From Andreprevotia sp. IGB-42 (GTDB lineage Bacteria > Pseudomonadota > Gammaproteobacteria > Burkholderiales > Chitinibacteraceae): a DNA stretch of 64,000 bases. The notes below the pieces were generated by a model. It saw nothing but the letters and a program-made list of their open reading frames with translations. It had not been told where the DNA came from and ran no database searches. Positions 47,182-56,247 of the stretch are shown piece by piece (the stretch's first letter is position 1; each line of letters begins with the position of its first letter). The stretch spans positions 186,001 to 250,000 of the forward strand of contig NZ_WXTX01000003.1 of the NCBI RefSeq assembly GCF_009848685.1, written 5' to 3'. A program made the translations under genes and the position numbers.

Positions 47182-47607
47182 TCAAAGCATCCACGAGCCG
47201 AGGTCAGCATCGTAGCCCTCGCCACCCTGCTGGCCATCCGCACCGTAGCTCATCACGTCGATTTCGCCTTTCAGGCCCGGGTTCAGGAACAGGTAATCAT
47301 TGCCCCACGGATCCTTGGGCAGCTTTTCCAGGTAGCCACCGGTTTTCCAGTTGCCGGGTACTGGCGGATTGCCTGGCTTGACCACCAGCGCTTTCAGGCC
47401 CTGCTCCGTTGTGGGGTAACGACCGTTGTCGAGTTTGTAGAGCTTGAGCGCCTGCATCACCGAACCGATATCCTGCTTGGCCGCAGTCACGCGCGCATCA
47501 TTGGGCCTGTCCATGATCTTGGGCACGATCAGCGCGCCCAGAATGGCCAGAATGGTGATCACCACCAGGATTTCGATCAGCGTAAACCCGCGTTGCAGCT
47601 TTTTCAT
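47182..47607 (-). CDS. gspG: Type II secretion major pseudopilin GspG
   Basis: A 141-residue major pseudopilin forming the pseudopilus shaft. The leader [20 protein letters not shown] is followed by [23 protein letters not shown] and the calcium-site loop [12 protein letters not shown] near the C-terminus, all hallmarks of GspG. It lies 66 bases downstream of gspF, with a possible separate ribosome site; GspG is usually made in excess. Confidence 0.97.
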   Translation of the reverse strand: MKKLQRGFTLIEILVVITILAILGALIVPKIMDRPNDARVTAAKQDIGSVMQALKLYKLDNGRYPTTEQGLKALVVKPGNPPVPGNWKTGGYLEKLPKDPWGNDYLFLNPGLKGEIDVMSYGADGQQGGEGYDADLGSWML

Positions 47608-47673
47608 CGTTGTTTTCCTTGTCTACTTGCAACGGCCACATCCGCCCGTGCGGGCATGGCATGCAGCCGTCAG

Positions 47674-48870
47674 CTATTTGACCAATTGATTCATTTCGAA
47701 CACCGGCAACAGGATAGCCAGCACGATCAGCAATACCACACCGCCCATCAGCAGCACCATCAGCGGGCCGAGCAAACTGGTGAAGGTGGCCACGCGGTTT
47801 TCCAGCTCCTGCGATTGCTGCGATGCTGCCTTGTCCAGCATGTGCTCCAGCCGGCCGGTGGCTTCGCCGCTGCCGATCAGATGGATCAGCACCGGCGGGA
47901 AAAGTTTGGACTGCCCCAGCGCACGCGACAGTACCGAGCCCTCGCGCACCTGCTTGCTGGCTTCCATCACCGCATCGCGCAGCGGCAGGTTGGACAGCAC
48001 GCCACCCGCAGCCTGCAATGCGGTCAGCAACGGCACGCCACTGCCCACCAGGATGGCCAGCGTGGATGCCAGCCGTGCGGTATTGCCAGCCAGCTCGAAG
48101 CGGCCAAAAAGCGGCAATCTTAACTTCCACGCATGAAAACGGCGTTTCACTGCCGGGTCTTTCAATGCGCGCCACGCACCGAAGCCCGCCAGCACCAGCA
48201 CCACCAGCACGATGGCGCCCCAGTCCCGCACAAAGCCGCTGATCCACAGCAGCGCGCGCGTGAGGAAAGGCAGCGTCTGCTTGGCGCTCTGGAATACCGT
48301 CACCATCTGCGGCACCACCCAGGTAAGCAGGCCCACGATGACCAGCGCGGACACCACCATCACCACGATGGGATAGATGAACGCCAGCATCACCTTGGCG
48401 CCCAGCGCGGCGCGGGCCTCCAGGTAATCGGCCAGCCGCTCCATCACCGCGGATGCCTTGCCCGATTCCTCTCCCGCCGCCACGATGGTGCGGTACAGCT
48501 CCGGGAAGGCAGCCGGATGGCGTGACAGCGCGCTCGACAGCGATACCCCGGCAAGGATTTCACTGCGCAGCGCCGCCACCAGGCGTTTTTCCTTGTCGTT
48601 CTCGCTTTGCTCGCCCAGCACCACCAGTGCCTGCTCGATATTGAGGCCGGCATCGAGCAAGGTGGCGAACTGCCGGGTGAGCATCGCCAGCTGCGCGGTA
48701 CTGAGCTTGGGGCCGCGCTGGCCACTGGTGGCATTGAGCTCGATCAGCTCGCTGACCCACAGCCCCTGCTCGCGCAATTGCTGGCGTGCCTGGCGCAGTG
48801 AATCGGCCTCCAGCGTGCCACGCTGGTTGGCCCCTGCGGCATCGACGGCGCGATAACGGAAAGCGGTCAT
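47674..48870 (-). CDS. gspF: Type II secretion inner-membrane platform protein GspF
   Basis: A 398-residue polytopic protein with two GspF domains (about residues 65-190 and 270-390) and three membrane helices. FRYRAVDAAG is the family start. LTRQFATLLDAGL and GEESGKASAVMERLADYLE are conserved in domain 1, and the pattern repeats in domain 2 (GSGEATGRLEHMLDK). It connects GspE motion to the pseudopilus. It is the first gene of gspF-G-H-I-J-K and begins 12 bases after the purU stop, so purU could lie on the same transcript. Confidence 0.96.
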   Translation of the reverse strand: MTAFRYRAVDAAGANQRGTLEADSLRQARQQLREQGLWVSELIELNATSGQRGPKLSTAQLAMLTRQFATLLDAGLNIEQALVVLGEQSENDKEKRLVAALRSEILAGVSLSSALSRHPAAFPELYRTIVAAGEESGKASAVMERLADYLEARAALGAKVMLAFIYPIVVMVVSALVIVGLLTWVVPQMVTVFQSAKQTLPFLTRALLWISGFVRDWGAIVLVVLVLAGFGAWRALKDPAVKRRFHAWKLRLPLFGRFELAGNTARLASTLAILVGSGVPLLTALQAAGGVLSNLPLRDAVMEASKQVREGSVLSRALGQSKLFPPVLIHLIGSGEATGRLEHMLDKAASQQSQELENRVATFTSLLGPLMVLLMGGVVLLIVLAILLPVFEMNQLVK

Positions 48871-48882
48871 GCTGCGCGGCGC

Positions 48883-49734
48883 TTAAGCAAAGATCACCGT
48901 CTTGTTCGAATACACCAGCACACGGTGCTCCAGGTGCCACTTCACCGCGCGCGACAGCACGATGCGCTCCAGGTCACGGCCCTTGAGCACCAGCTCTTCC
49001 ACATCATCGCGGTGCGAGATGCGGATCACGTCCTGCTCGATGATCGGGCCGTCATCCAGTACTTCGGTCACGTAGTGGCTGGTGGCGCCAATCAGCTTCA
49101 CGCCACGCGCAAACGCGCGGTGATAAGGCTTGGCCCCGTCGAAGGCCGGCAGGAAGCTGTGGTGGATATTGATCACCTGCTGCGGATACGCGCCGGTGAA
49201 TTCGTGGCTGAGCACCTGCATGTAGCGCGCCAGCACGATCAGGCTGACGTCATGTTCCACCAGCAACGCACGCTGCCGTGCCTCGGCCTCGGCCTTGTTG
49301 TCCTTGTTCACTTCCACCACGTGATAGGGAATGCCGTAGAAATTGGCCAGTGCCCGGCAATCTTCGTGGTTGGAAATGATCAGCGGGATATCGCAATGCA
49401 GCTCGCCACTCTGGTGGCGGTGCAGCAGGTCGACCAGGCAGTGATCGTACTTCGACACGAAAATCGCCATTTTCGGTCGCTGTGCCGATAGTGCCACCTG
49501 CCATTGCATGTCGAAACGATCGGCAATGGGCTGGAATGCCGGGGTAAACGCGGCCATATCCAGCGTGAAATCGGTCAGATCCCACTCCACGCGCATCAGG
49601 AACAGGTTTTCGCTGATGTCCTGGTGCTGATCCGAGTGAACGATGTTGGCGTTGTACGTGTAGAGAAAATTGGCGATCGCGGCCGAGAGCCCTTTTTGGT
49701 CCGGGCAGCTGATCAGCAGTGTGGCGGTATTCAT
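48883..49734 (-). CDS. purU: Formyltetrahydrofolate deformylase PurU
   Basis: A 283-residue enzyme releasing formate from 10-formyl-THF. The N-terminal ACT domain (about residues 3-80) opens LLISCPDQKGLSAAIANFL. The formyltransferase fold follows, with NIHHSFLPAF and an active-site Asp in the GATSHYVTEVLDDGPI segment. It supplies formate to PurT, which is encoded 2.2 kb away. The ATG at 49734 gives the conserved MNTATLLISC start; an upstream extension is not conserved. Confidence 0.95.
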   Translation of the reverse strand: MNTATLLISCPDQKGLSAAIANFLYTYNANIVHSDQHQDISENLFLMRVEWDLTDFTLDMAAFTPAFQPIADRFDMQWQVALSAQRPKMAIFVSKYDHCLVDLLHRHQSGELHCDIPLIISNHEDCRALANFYGIPYHVVEVNKDNKAEAEARQRALLVEHDVSLIVLARYMQVLSHEFTGAYPQQVINIHHSFLPAFDGAKPYHRAFARGVKLIGATSHYVTEVLDDGPIIEQDVIRISHRDDVEELVLKGRDLERIVLSRAVKWHLEHRVLVYSNKTVIFA

Positions 49735-49800
49735 GCACTTGTCCGTGGCAAAACCAGCCGCCGATTCTAGCAGCCTGCCCGGACTCCGGGCGAGTGACAT

Positions 49801-50153
49801 TCAGAGCGTCGTCACCACCCGCTGCCGGCGAACTTCGCCCACGTGCACCATCGCATCGATAAAAATCTGCTGAAAGGTGCTGTTGTAGCCATGCGGCGGC
49901 AGTTCGGATGTCAGCGCCAGCCCCGCTGCGGCGATGCATCGACAACAATCGCCAGCGGATAACCGAACATTGCGGCATAGATTGCCTCGCCAATCCCCGG
50001 TGTGCGTACAGGATTGAATGCCTTGCCATCGGGTGCCTGCAGATCATGATCCAGCGCACGCAAAATCACGGCCATGGTCTGGCTCGGGGTAAGATGATCG
50101 CGCATCGCCATCTGTGCGGCGGCAATCAGCATTTCAGCGGGAGCCAGTTCCAT
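49801..50153 (-). pseudogene. Small unknown gene with an apparent frameshift near its middle
   Basis: From the ATG at 50153 (AAGGAG seven bases upstream) a frame of 80 codons runs to a stop at 49911 ([17 protein letters not shown]... ending DASPQRGWR). Immediately before that stop another frame continues with well-formed codons to 49801, reading AAAGLALTSELPPHGYNSTF through VRRQRVVTTL. The switch needs one base re-read or restored near 49917-49935. Together they would make a protein of about 117 residues. The family is not recognised. Possible explanations are a mutated gene, a sequencing error or programmed -1 frameshifting. Confidence 0.55.
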
Positions 50154-50253
50154 GGTGCGCTCCTTGGTGCGGTGCATCTGCACTTTAGCGAGCTCTCCAA
50201 AATGCTGGCAAATGCTTTTTCAAAACCGACCGACTCCATCTTCAGCGTATTCC

Positions 50254-50718
50254 ATGTTCGATATCGTCCTGTTCCAACCTGAAATCCCCCCCAATACCGG
50301 CAACGTGATCCGCCTTGCCGCCAATACCGGCTGTACGCTGCATCTGGTCAAGCCGCTGGGCTTCGCACTGGAAGACAGCAAGCTCAAGCGCGCCGGGCTG
50401 GATTACCACGAATATGCCGCCGTGCACGTGCACGACAACTGGCAGGCGCTGCAGGCGGCCTTGCCCGGGCGGCGCATGTTTGCGATGACCACCAAGGGCA
50501 GCAGCCGTTTCGATACGCTACAGTTCAAAGCGGGCGACGTGCTCATCTTCGGCCAGGAAACGCGCGGCCTGCCGGACGAGGTGCTGCTGCAGTTCGATGC
50601 TGCACACCGCATCCGCCTGCCGATGCGTGCCGGGCAGCGCAGCCTCAACCTCTCCAACGCGGTAGCAATCACCGTGTTCGAAGGCTGGCGCCAGCTCGGT
50701 TACGCCGGCGGCGCCTGA
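50254..50718 (+). CDS. trmL: tRNA (cytidine(34)-2'-O)-methyltransferase TrmL
   Basis: A 154-residue SPOUT-class enzyme that 2'-O-methylates the wobble base of tRNA-Leu. The start [21 protein letters not shown] is diagnostic. The C-terminal knot has [11 protein letters not shown] and [18 protein letters not shown]. The ATG at 50254 is chosen by homology; an upstream extension to 50152 has no support. It is divergent from the frameshifted small gene. Confidence 0.95.
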   Translation: MFDIVLFQPEIPPNTGNVIRLAANTGCTLHLVKPLGFALEDSKLKRAGLDYHEYAAVHVHDNWQALQAALPGRRMFAMTTKGSSRFDTLQFKAGDVLIFGQETRGLPDEVLLQFDAAHRIRLPMRAGQRSLNLSNAVAITVFEGWRQLGYAGGA

Positions 50719-50748
50719 TCAGCAATCCGCAACCGGAAAGGACACCGC

Positions 50749-51435
50749 ATGAAGTATCTGCCCGTATTGCTCTGCCTGCTGGCCAGTGCCCCGCTGCTGG
50801 CCGCACCCTGCGCCAGCAACACACCGGTAGGCAGCTATTGCGAAATCGATTTCAATGCGCTGCATCCCACGCAACCCGCCATCGGCCTGATGCAGGTGGA
50901 GGACGAAGTCAAAGCGTATGCGGGACAAAGCCGCAAGCAATACATCAAGCTGATGCGCAAGAAGGAAATCCCGGTGGTGATCGGCCCGGATGGCGGCTTC
51001 TACCTCACTGACCGCCACCACCTGAGCTCGGCGCTATGGCGCTTGAAGGTGCCGCAAGCCACCGTCAAGGTCATCGGCAAGCTCGATGACGCCAGCAACT
51101 TCTGGCCGCAGATGCAGGCGCGCCACTGGGCATGGCTGTACGACCAGCACGGTGCGCCGTTGCCGCCCACGCAGTTGCCCCGCAACCTCGCCAGTCTGAA
51201 AGACGATCCGTACCGCGCGCTGGCCGGTTACGCGCAGGGCGCGCACTACTACAACAAGGCCGAACGCGCGTACTTCGTCGAGTTTGCCTGGGCGCGCTAC
51301 TTTGGCGAGCAGATGCAATGGCGGGTCCTGGACCGCAGCAACCTGCCCGCCGCGCTGAAAGACGCGCAAAGGCTGGCCTGCCTGCCCGCAGCGCAACCGT
51401 TGCCCGGATACAAGGATGATTGCAAGGTGGATTGA
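50749..51435 (+). CDS. Exported ParB-like (ParBc_2) protein
   Basis: A 228-residue protein with a clear signal peptide (MKYLPVLLCLLASAPLLA, cleavage near APC). A ParB-like nuclease-type domain follows (residues about 30-130), with the characteristic DRHH motif in GGFYLTDRHHLSSALW. ParBc_2 proteins are predicted periplasmic or secreted, unlike partition ParB. Their activity is not established, though ParB-family folds can act as nucleases or bind CTP. Four cysteines could form disulphides. It follows trmL by 30 bases with an AAGGA site and probably shares its transcript. Confidence 0.78.
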   Translation: MKYLPVLLCLLASAPLLAAPCASNTPVGSYCEIDFNALHPTQPAIGLMQVEDEVKAYAGQSRKQYIKLMRKKEIPVVIGPDGGFYLTDRHHLSSALWRLKVPQATVKVIGKLDDASNFWPQMQARHWAWLYDQHGAPLPPTQLPRNLASLKDDPYRALAGYAQGAHYYNKAERAYFVEFAWARYFGEQMQWRVLDRSNLPAALKDAQRLACLPAAQPLPGYKDDCKVD

Positions 51436-51503
51436 GGGCCGCCAGATGCCCGGTGCAGAGGGATCGCAGTGTTGTCCCGCAATCGCACCGGGAGCCAGCG
51501 CTG

Positions 51504-51896
51504 CTAACCCTGATTCCGCATGAAATCTGCAGTGCGGTAAAACGATTCCTGCAGATGTTCATACAGCGCGCCATCCATCGGCACGTCGTCCATGGCCTTG
51601 AACATGCAGTACAGCCATTGATCACGTTCGGTCTCGCCGATGGCAAACGGCATATGCCGCATGCGCAGGCGCGGGTGGCCATATTTCTCGACGAACAGCT
51701 GCGGCCCACCCATCCAACCGGACAGGAACTCGAAGAACTTCTGGCGGATTTCCGTAGTATCGGCCGCGTGCATTGCATGGATATCCGCAGCCACCGGATC
51801 GGTAGCCATGATGTCGTAGAAACGGTCCACCAGCTGGCGCAATACCGCTTCGCCACCCAGCAGGTGGTAAGGCGTCATTTCCTGTACTTCACTCAT
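51504..51896 (-). CDS. Group II truncated haemoglobin
   Basis: A 130-residue 2-over-2 globin. The proximal haem histidine lies in [15 protein letters not shown] (about residue 74), Phe-Tyr (RFYDIM) is at the B helix, and the Trp of group II at the G8 position lies in DQWLYCMF. Such globins bind O2, NO or sulphide and help detoxification. The start overlaps the purT stop by eight bases, so it is co-transcribed downstream of purT. A metabolic link is not evident. Confidence 0.9.
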   Translation of the reverse strand: MSEVQEMTPYHLLGGEAVLRQLVDRFYDIMATDPVAADIHAMHAADTTEIRQKFFEFLSGWMGGPQLFVEKYGHPRLRMRHMPFAIGETERDQWLYCMFKAMDDVPMDGALYEHLQESFYRTADFMRNQG

Positions 51897-53097
51897 CTTG
51901 CTGACTCTTCACCGGTTTGACCAGATTGGCCGCGTGCTTGGCGCGCTCGCGTGCAATGCCCACATCCGGCCCGGCGGCCAGCGCCACGCCCATACGGCGA
52001 CGCATGAATGCCTCAGGCTTGCCGAACAGCTTCACATCGGCACGCGGCACCGCCAGCGCGGCAGCAACGCCGTCGAATGCGATACCGGCTTCGTCCATAT
52101 CGCCATAGATCACCGCACTGGCGGCAGGCTCGCGCATCTGCGTATCCACCGGCAGCTTGAGGATGGCACGCGCATGCAGTTCGAACTCGGAAAAGCGCTG
52201 GCTCATCAACGTTACCAGCCCGGTATCGTGCGGGCGCGGGCTGACTTCGGAAAACCATACCTGCTCACCCTTGACGAACAGCTCGACGCCATACAGACCG
52301 CGGCCGCCCAGATTATCCGTCACCGCCCTGGCGATGTCGCGGGCTTTCTGCAGCGCGGCTGCATGCATCAGTTGCGGCTGCCAGCTTTCCACATAATCAC
52401 CCTTGACCTGGATATGACCAACCGGCTCGCAGAAATGCGTTTCCACTTCACCTGATTTGCCCTGTGCACGCACGGTCAGCAAGGTGATTTCATAATCAAA
52501 ATCGATGAAGCCTTCCACGATCACGCGGCCTTGGTTGACGCGGCTACCGCTGGCCGCGTATTCCCATGCTGCCGCCACATCGGCACCGGTGCGCAATGTG
52601 GACTGGCCCTTGCCGGACGACGACATCACCGGCTTCACCAGGCATGGGTAGCCGATTTCGTCGATTGCCGCTTGCAGCTCATCCAGGCTATCGGCAAAAC
52701 GGTATGGCGAGGTGGGCAGGCCCAGCGTTTCCGCGGCGAGCCGGCGTATGCCTTCGCGGTTCATCGTCAGGTTGGCGGCGCGCGCGGTCGGGATCACTTC
52801 TGCCAGGCCATCGGCCTCGATGCGCAACAGTTCCTCGGTGGCAATCGCCTCGATCTCCGGCACGATCAGGTGCGGGCGCTCGGCCTCCACCAGCGCCCGC
52901 AATGCGGCAGCATCCGCCATGTTGATCACGTGGCTGCGGTGCGCCACCTGCATGCCCGGCGCGTTGGCGTAACGGTCCACGGCGATCACTTCAACGCCCA
53001 GGCGCTGCAGTGCAATGACCACTTCCTTGCCCAATTCGCCGCTGCCCAGCAGCATCACGCGCGTTGCGCTGCTGCTCAGCGGGGTTCCGATACGCAT
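51889..53097 (-). CDS. purT: Formate-dependent phosphoribosylglycinamide formyltransferase PurT
   Basis: A 402-residue ATP-grasp enzyme making formyl-GAR from GAR, formate and ATP in purine synthesis. The N-terminal [13 protein letters not shown] and EIEAIATE lead to the ATP-grasp core with [12 protein letters not shown]. The C-terminal [17 protein letters not shown] is diagnostic of PurT. The ATG at 53097 has AAGGAA at eight bases. The longer upstream frame was not used. Formate can come from PurU (48883-49734). Confidence 0.96.
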   Translation of the reverse strand: MRIGTPLSSSATRVMLLGSGELGKEVVIALQRLGVEVIAVDRYANAPGMQVAHRSHVINMADAAALRALVEAERPHLIVPEIEAIATEELLRIEADGLAEVIPTARAANLTMNREGIRRLAAETLGLPTSPYRFADSLDELQAAIDEIGYPCLVKPVMSSSGKGQSTLRTGADVAAAWEYAASGSRVNQGRVIVEGFIDFDYEITLLTVRAQGKSGEVETHFCEPVGHIQVKGDYVESWQPQLMHAAALQKARDIARAVTDNLGGRGLYGVELFVKGEQVWFSEVSPRPHDTGLVTLMSQRFSEFELHARAILKLPVDTQMREPAASAVIYGDMDEAGIAFDGVAAALAVPRADVKLFGKPEAFMRRRMGVALAAGPDVGIARERAKHAANLVKPVKSQQDE

Positions 53098-53168
53098 TTG
53101 CTTATTCCTTACAAAATATGGTCTAGCATCAGTACATGCCTCTCGCGAGGGTTGTGCCTCTGCCATAA

Positions 53169-53174
53169 ATTATA
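53169..53174 (-). promoter_or_regulatory. Candidate -10 box of purT
   Basis: A perfect TATAAT on the minus strand, 72 bases before the purT start. The -35 at the expected distance (ATGGGG) is poor, so an activator or extended element may be needed. Confidence 0.4.
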
Positions 53175-53452
53175 GCTGAACGCGGCCAGTGCCCCATCGG
53201 GCAAGCGTGCACCCGGGGCATTGATTCCAAGACGAAGAATCGGAAGCTGAAGCCAGGCGACGCTGATCCTGGCGGTTCTTCAAAAACGGCCTTGTCATCC
53301 TTGAACGGCCCAGATACCAGGTGCTGCGGGCGCCAGGTAATGAAAAGCATCATGCACTGCGCTACGGCATACAGGCCAAGACGATGGTTAATCGTGACTG
53401 TTCCGCTGGTCGGACAGAACCGTATTACCTGGCTATGGCTATTCTAAGATTT
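53175..53452. other. Interval between purT and the VIT-like gene
   Basis: About 370 bases separate the two divergent genes. A minus-strand frame of 74 codons (53129-53353) has no recognisable domain or ribosome site. Nothing else convincing is seen beyond the purT -10 box and a GAGGGAAC ribosome site for the downstream gene. The segment might be a decayed gene. Confidence 0.4.
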
Positions 53453-53468
53453 TTGAGGGAACGACTTG

Positions 53469-54134
53469 ATGCAAGCCGACGAATTGAGCCCCGAATCACC
53501 TGCACGCGTACTTGATCCGGTGGATCGGGCGACGGAAGTGATCTTCGGCCTGCTCATGGCAATGACATTTATCGGATCTCTCAGTGTTGCCACCGCCGGA
53601 CAAGAGGCGGTGCACACAATGCAGCTCGCAGCACTCGGATGCAATCTGGCCTGGGGCTTGGCAGATGCCGTCATGTATCTCATCCGCGCCGTGGTTGAAC
53701 GAACCCGTAGCCAGACATTGCTTGCGCGGCTTGGCAAAACCGATGCAAAAACGGGACAGGCCCTCATTGCAGAAGCACTTCCGGCGCGCTTATCGGTTGC
53801 CGCAAACGCTGAAATCCTTGGAATGCTGCGACTCAGCCTGCTATCCCGATCTGCTCAGGTCGAACAACGTCGCTTGAGCTGGAACGATTTAAAAGGTGCA
53901 TCGGGCGTTTTTCTGCTGGTTGTACTTGCAACATTTCCGGTCGTCATACCATTCATGCTGCTGGATCAAGTTGCAATTGCGCTGCGTGTTTCCAATTTGG
54001 TCGCACTGGGCATCCTTTTTATTGCCGGGTGGGTATTGGCGCGCTACTCCGGTGGACGTCCACTGCTGTGGGGTGTCGCAATGGCGGTCATAGGCACATT
54101 ATTGATGACTGCGATCATGGCGCTAGGCGGTTGA
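53469..54134 (+). CDS. VIT/CCC1-like integral membrane protein
   Basis: A 221-residue protein with about five membrane helices: two in the first 80 residues and three after residue 150. The cytosolic segment between them is rich in Arg/Glu. The opening DPVDRATEVIFGLLMAMTF matches VIT1/CCC1-like proteins, which in eukaryotes move iron or manganese. The bacterial relatives of this short type have no proven substrate. GAGGGAAC precedes the ATG at 53469 at suitable spacing. It stands alone, transcribed away from purT. Confidence 0.7.
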   Translation: MQADELSPESPARVLDPVDRATEVIFGLLMAMTFIGSLSVATAGQEAVHTMQLAALGCNLAWGLADAVMYLIRAVVERTRSQTLLARLGKTDAKTGQALIAEALPARLSVAANAEILGMLRLSLLSRSAQVEQRRLSWNDLKGASGVFLLVVLATFPVVIPFMLLDQVAIALRVSNLVALGILFIAGWVLARYSGGRPLLWGVAMAVIGTLLMTAIMALGG

Positions 54135-54326
54135 AAGATGACGATATTTTTGGCAAGTGTTTCCTCCAGGACGTCAACATGACTGTGTCGTCCTTTTGAT
54201 GCCATAGTAAGCGGGCACCGTAGATTGCTGTCGCTTGGTTAGGCTGGCATCACTTTCGCTTCAAGTTTAATTGGTTGCACGGCACCGCTTCGGTGCCACA
54301 GCCGGGCCGTCTGAATGGAGGCTGAA

Positions 54327-55955
54327 ATGCTCAAAAACATGACCGTTGCAGCGCGTATTGCTGCGGGCTTCGGCCTGCTGATCGTGCTGATGATCGCCAT
54401 CGGCCTGGTGGGCTACATGGGCATCAGCCAGCTGCAGGGCGAGGTGGAAAAGCTCCTGAAGCAGGATCTCGCCTATCACGCGGCGCTGGTCGATACCCGC
54501 TACAACGTCGGCAACATGCGCCGTTACGAGAAAGACAGCTTCCTCAATTTCCAGCATGCCGAAAAGGTAAAGGAATACGAGGAAAAGTGGCAAAAGTCCT
54601 ACGAGGGGGCCGGCAAAGCGCTGGAAAAGGCCAATGCACTGCAAGCCGACGGCGATGCGGCAGACCTCAAGCAACTGAACGAAAACCTGAAAATCTATGG
54701 TGATGGCTATGCCACGGTATTGGCAGCAGTCAAAGCCGGGCAATTTGCCGGCGCGCCGGAAATCAACCAGGCGTTCGGCAAATACAAGGATCCGGTCCGC
54801 AATATGGAAGAAGCGCTGGGCAAGCTGGCCGAGCGTTCCATCCAGCGCGTGGAAGCACTGGATGCCACCGTGGCACGTATCGGCGGCAAGGCTGCCACCT
54901 TGACGGCGATACTGCTGCTGTTCGCCATCAGCGTAGCTGTGGTGTTTGCGTGGGTGATCATCAACGGGGTGCGCCGCCCGCTGTCCGCGATGCAGACCAT
55001 GGTGGAAGAAATTGCCCGCACCGGCCAGCTCAATCTGCGCATGCCGGTAAGCGGCCGTGACGAAATCAGCGCCACCTCCACAGCGGTGAACAACTTGCTG
55101 GGCAATATGGGGCAGGTGATCAGCGAGGCCAACCAGAGCGCCGTCGAACTCACCCGCGCAGCGGATACGCTGGCGCAAGCCGCCAGCCAGGTGACCGAAG
55201 CATCACAGACCCAATCCGAAGCCGCCAGTGCCACCGCCGCTGCCATCGAGGAGATGACGGTCAGCGTCAACATGATTTCGGACAATGCGCAGGGGCTGGA
55301 AAACGAAGCCCGCCGCACCTCCAGCACCGCCACCGAAGGCGTGGCGATTGCAGATCAAACCTCCTCGGAAATCCGCCAGGTGGCCACCTCGATCAGCCAG
55401 TCCGCAGATGTGATCACCCAGCTCAACCTGCGTTCGGACGAGATCGGCAGCATTGCCATGGTGATCAAGGACATTGCCGACCAGACCAATCTGCTGGCGC
55501 TGAACGCCGCCATCGAGGCGGCCCGCGCCGGCGATCTGGGCCGCGGTTTTGCCGTGGTAGCGGATGAAGTACGCAAACTGGCCGAGCGCACCACGCAGGC
55601 CACCGCAGAGATCACCAGCAAGATCAGCGCGGTACAGCAGGACACCGGCCGGGCGGCCGCGGGCATGAACCAGGCCAGCCGCATGATGGAAAGCGGCGTA
55701 ACCAGCACGCAAAGCGTTGCCCGCGCACTGGGGGAGATCGATACGCTTGCACAGCAAACGGTGGGCAACATCACGCATATGGCCACCGCCATGCAGGAAC
55801 AAAGCCAGGCCAGCCAGGATATTGCCCGCAACGTGGAGCGCATCGCGCAGGCCAGCGAGGAAAACCATGCAGCAGCGGCCAGCACCAGCGACCTGTCCAT
55901 CCAGCTCAAACGGCTGGCAGACGATGTGCAGCGCTCGATCAGCCGTTTTCACTAA
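54327..55955 (+). CDS. Methyl-accepting chemotaxis protein
   Basis: A 542-residue transmembrane chemoreceptor. TM1 lies at about residues 10-31. A periplasmic four-helix-bundle ligand domain (about 32-190) contains the Tyr/Lys-rich [11 protein letters not shown], then TM2 (about 192-214). The HAMP domain ([18 protein letters not shown]) and a long cytoplasmic bundle follow. The hairpin tip is [22 protein letters not shown]. No C-terminal CheR-docking pentapeptide is seen. GGAGG at good spacing selects the ATG at 54327 rather than one four codons earlier. The ligand is unknown. Confidence 0.95.
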   Translation: MLKNMTVAARIAAGFGLLIVLMIAIGLVGYMGISQLQGEVEKLLKQDLAYHAALVDTRYNVGNMRRYEKDSFLNFQHAEKVKEYEEKWQKSYEGAGKALEKANALQADGDAADLKQLNENLKIYGDGYATVLAAVKAGQFAGAPEINQAFGKYKDPVRNMEEALGKLAERSIQRVEALDATVARIGGKAATLTAILLLFAISVAVVFAWVIINGVRRPLSAMQTMVEEIARTGQLNLRMPVSGRDEISATSTAVNNLLGNMGQVISEANQSAVELTRAADTLAQAASQVTEASQTQSEAASATAAAIEEMTVSVNMISDNAQGLENEARRTSSTATEGVAIADQTSSEIRQVATSISQSADVITQLNLRSDEIGSIAMVIKDIADQTNLLALNAAIEAARAGDLGRGFAVVADEVRKLAERTTQATAEITSKISAVQQDTGRAAAGMNQASRMMESGVTSTQSVARALGEIDTLAQQTVGNITHMATAMQEQSQASQDIARNVERIAQASEENHAAAASTSDLSIQLKRLADDVQRSISRFH

Positions 55956-55972
55956 CCCGCAATCTACAAAAC

Positions 55973-55999
55973 AAAAAACCGGGCATACGCCCGGTTTTC
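55973..55999. terminator. Bidirectional terminator between the chemoreceptor and DUF3460 genes
   Basis: Perfect 10-bp stem AAAACCGGGC/GCCCGGTTTT with a four-base loop, A-run before and T-rich tract after. It sits between convergent genes. Confidence 0.88.
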
Positions 56000-56015
56000 T
56001 TTTGCTGACTGGCTA

Positions 56016-56213
56016 TCAGTCGGCTTGGTAAGGATAAGGCTTCTGCGCGACGCTGGATGCGCCCTCGCGTGAGCGTTCGTCCAGATTGATGGGCGCCTTG
56101 TCCCACAGCAGCGCGCGGCCTTCCAGCTGGCCCTTGGCCACCTCGGGCTGGTCTTTCAGGAATTGCTCCATGAACTGGGTGTACTCGGAGACATAAGACG
56201 TATTCTTGAACAT
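56016..56213 (-). CDS. DUF3460-family small protein
   Basis: A 65-residue protein that fits DUF3460, a family I know mainly from betaproteobacteria. It shows the pattern YVSEYTQFMEQFLKDQPE, then EGRALLWDKAPINLDE and a C-terminal YPYQ. The function is unknown. No signal or membrane segment is present. It lies 34 bases downstream of the histidinol-phosphatase-like gene on the same strand and is likely co-transcribed with it. Confidence 0.88.
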   Translation of the reverse strand: MFKNTSYVSEYTQFMEQFLKDQPEVAKGQLEGRALLWDKAPINLDERSREGASSVAQKPYPYQAD

Positions 56214-56247
56214 GGTGCTGGCGCCAGATAATCAATCGATAACGTGA

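Noticed and set aside
49250-50059. A 269-codon minus-strand frame overlapping purU and the frameshifted gene
   Set aside because: It covers two better-supported frames and has no recognisable domain.
53119-53126. GGTCTAGC upstream of purT as a sixth phosphonate operator
   Set aside because: The right half-site is missing (GC instead of GAC), so it is not a convincing dyad.
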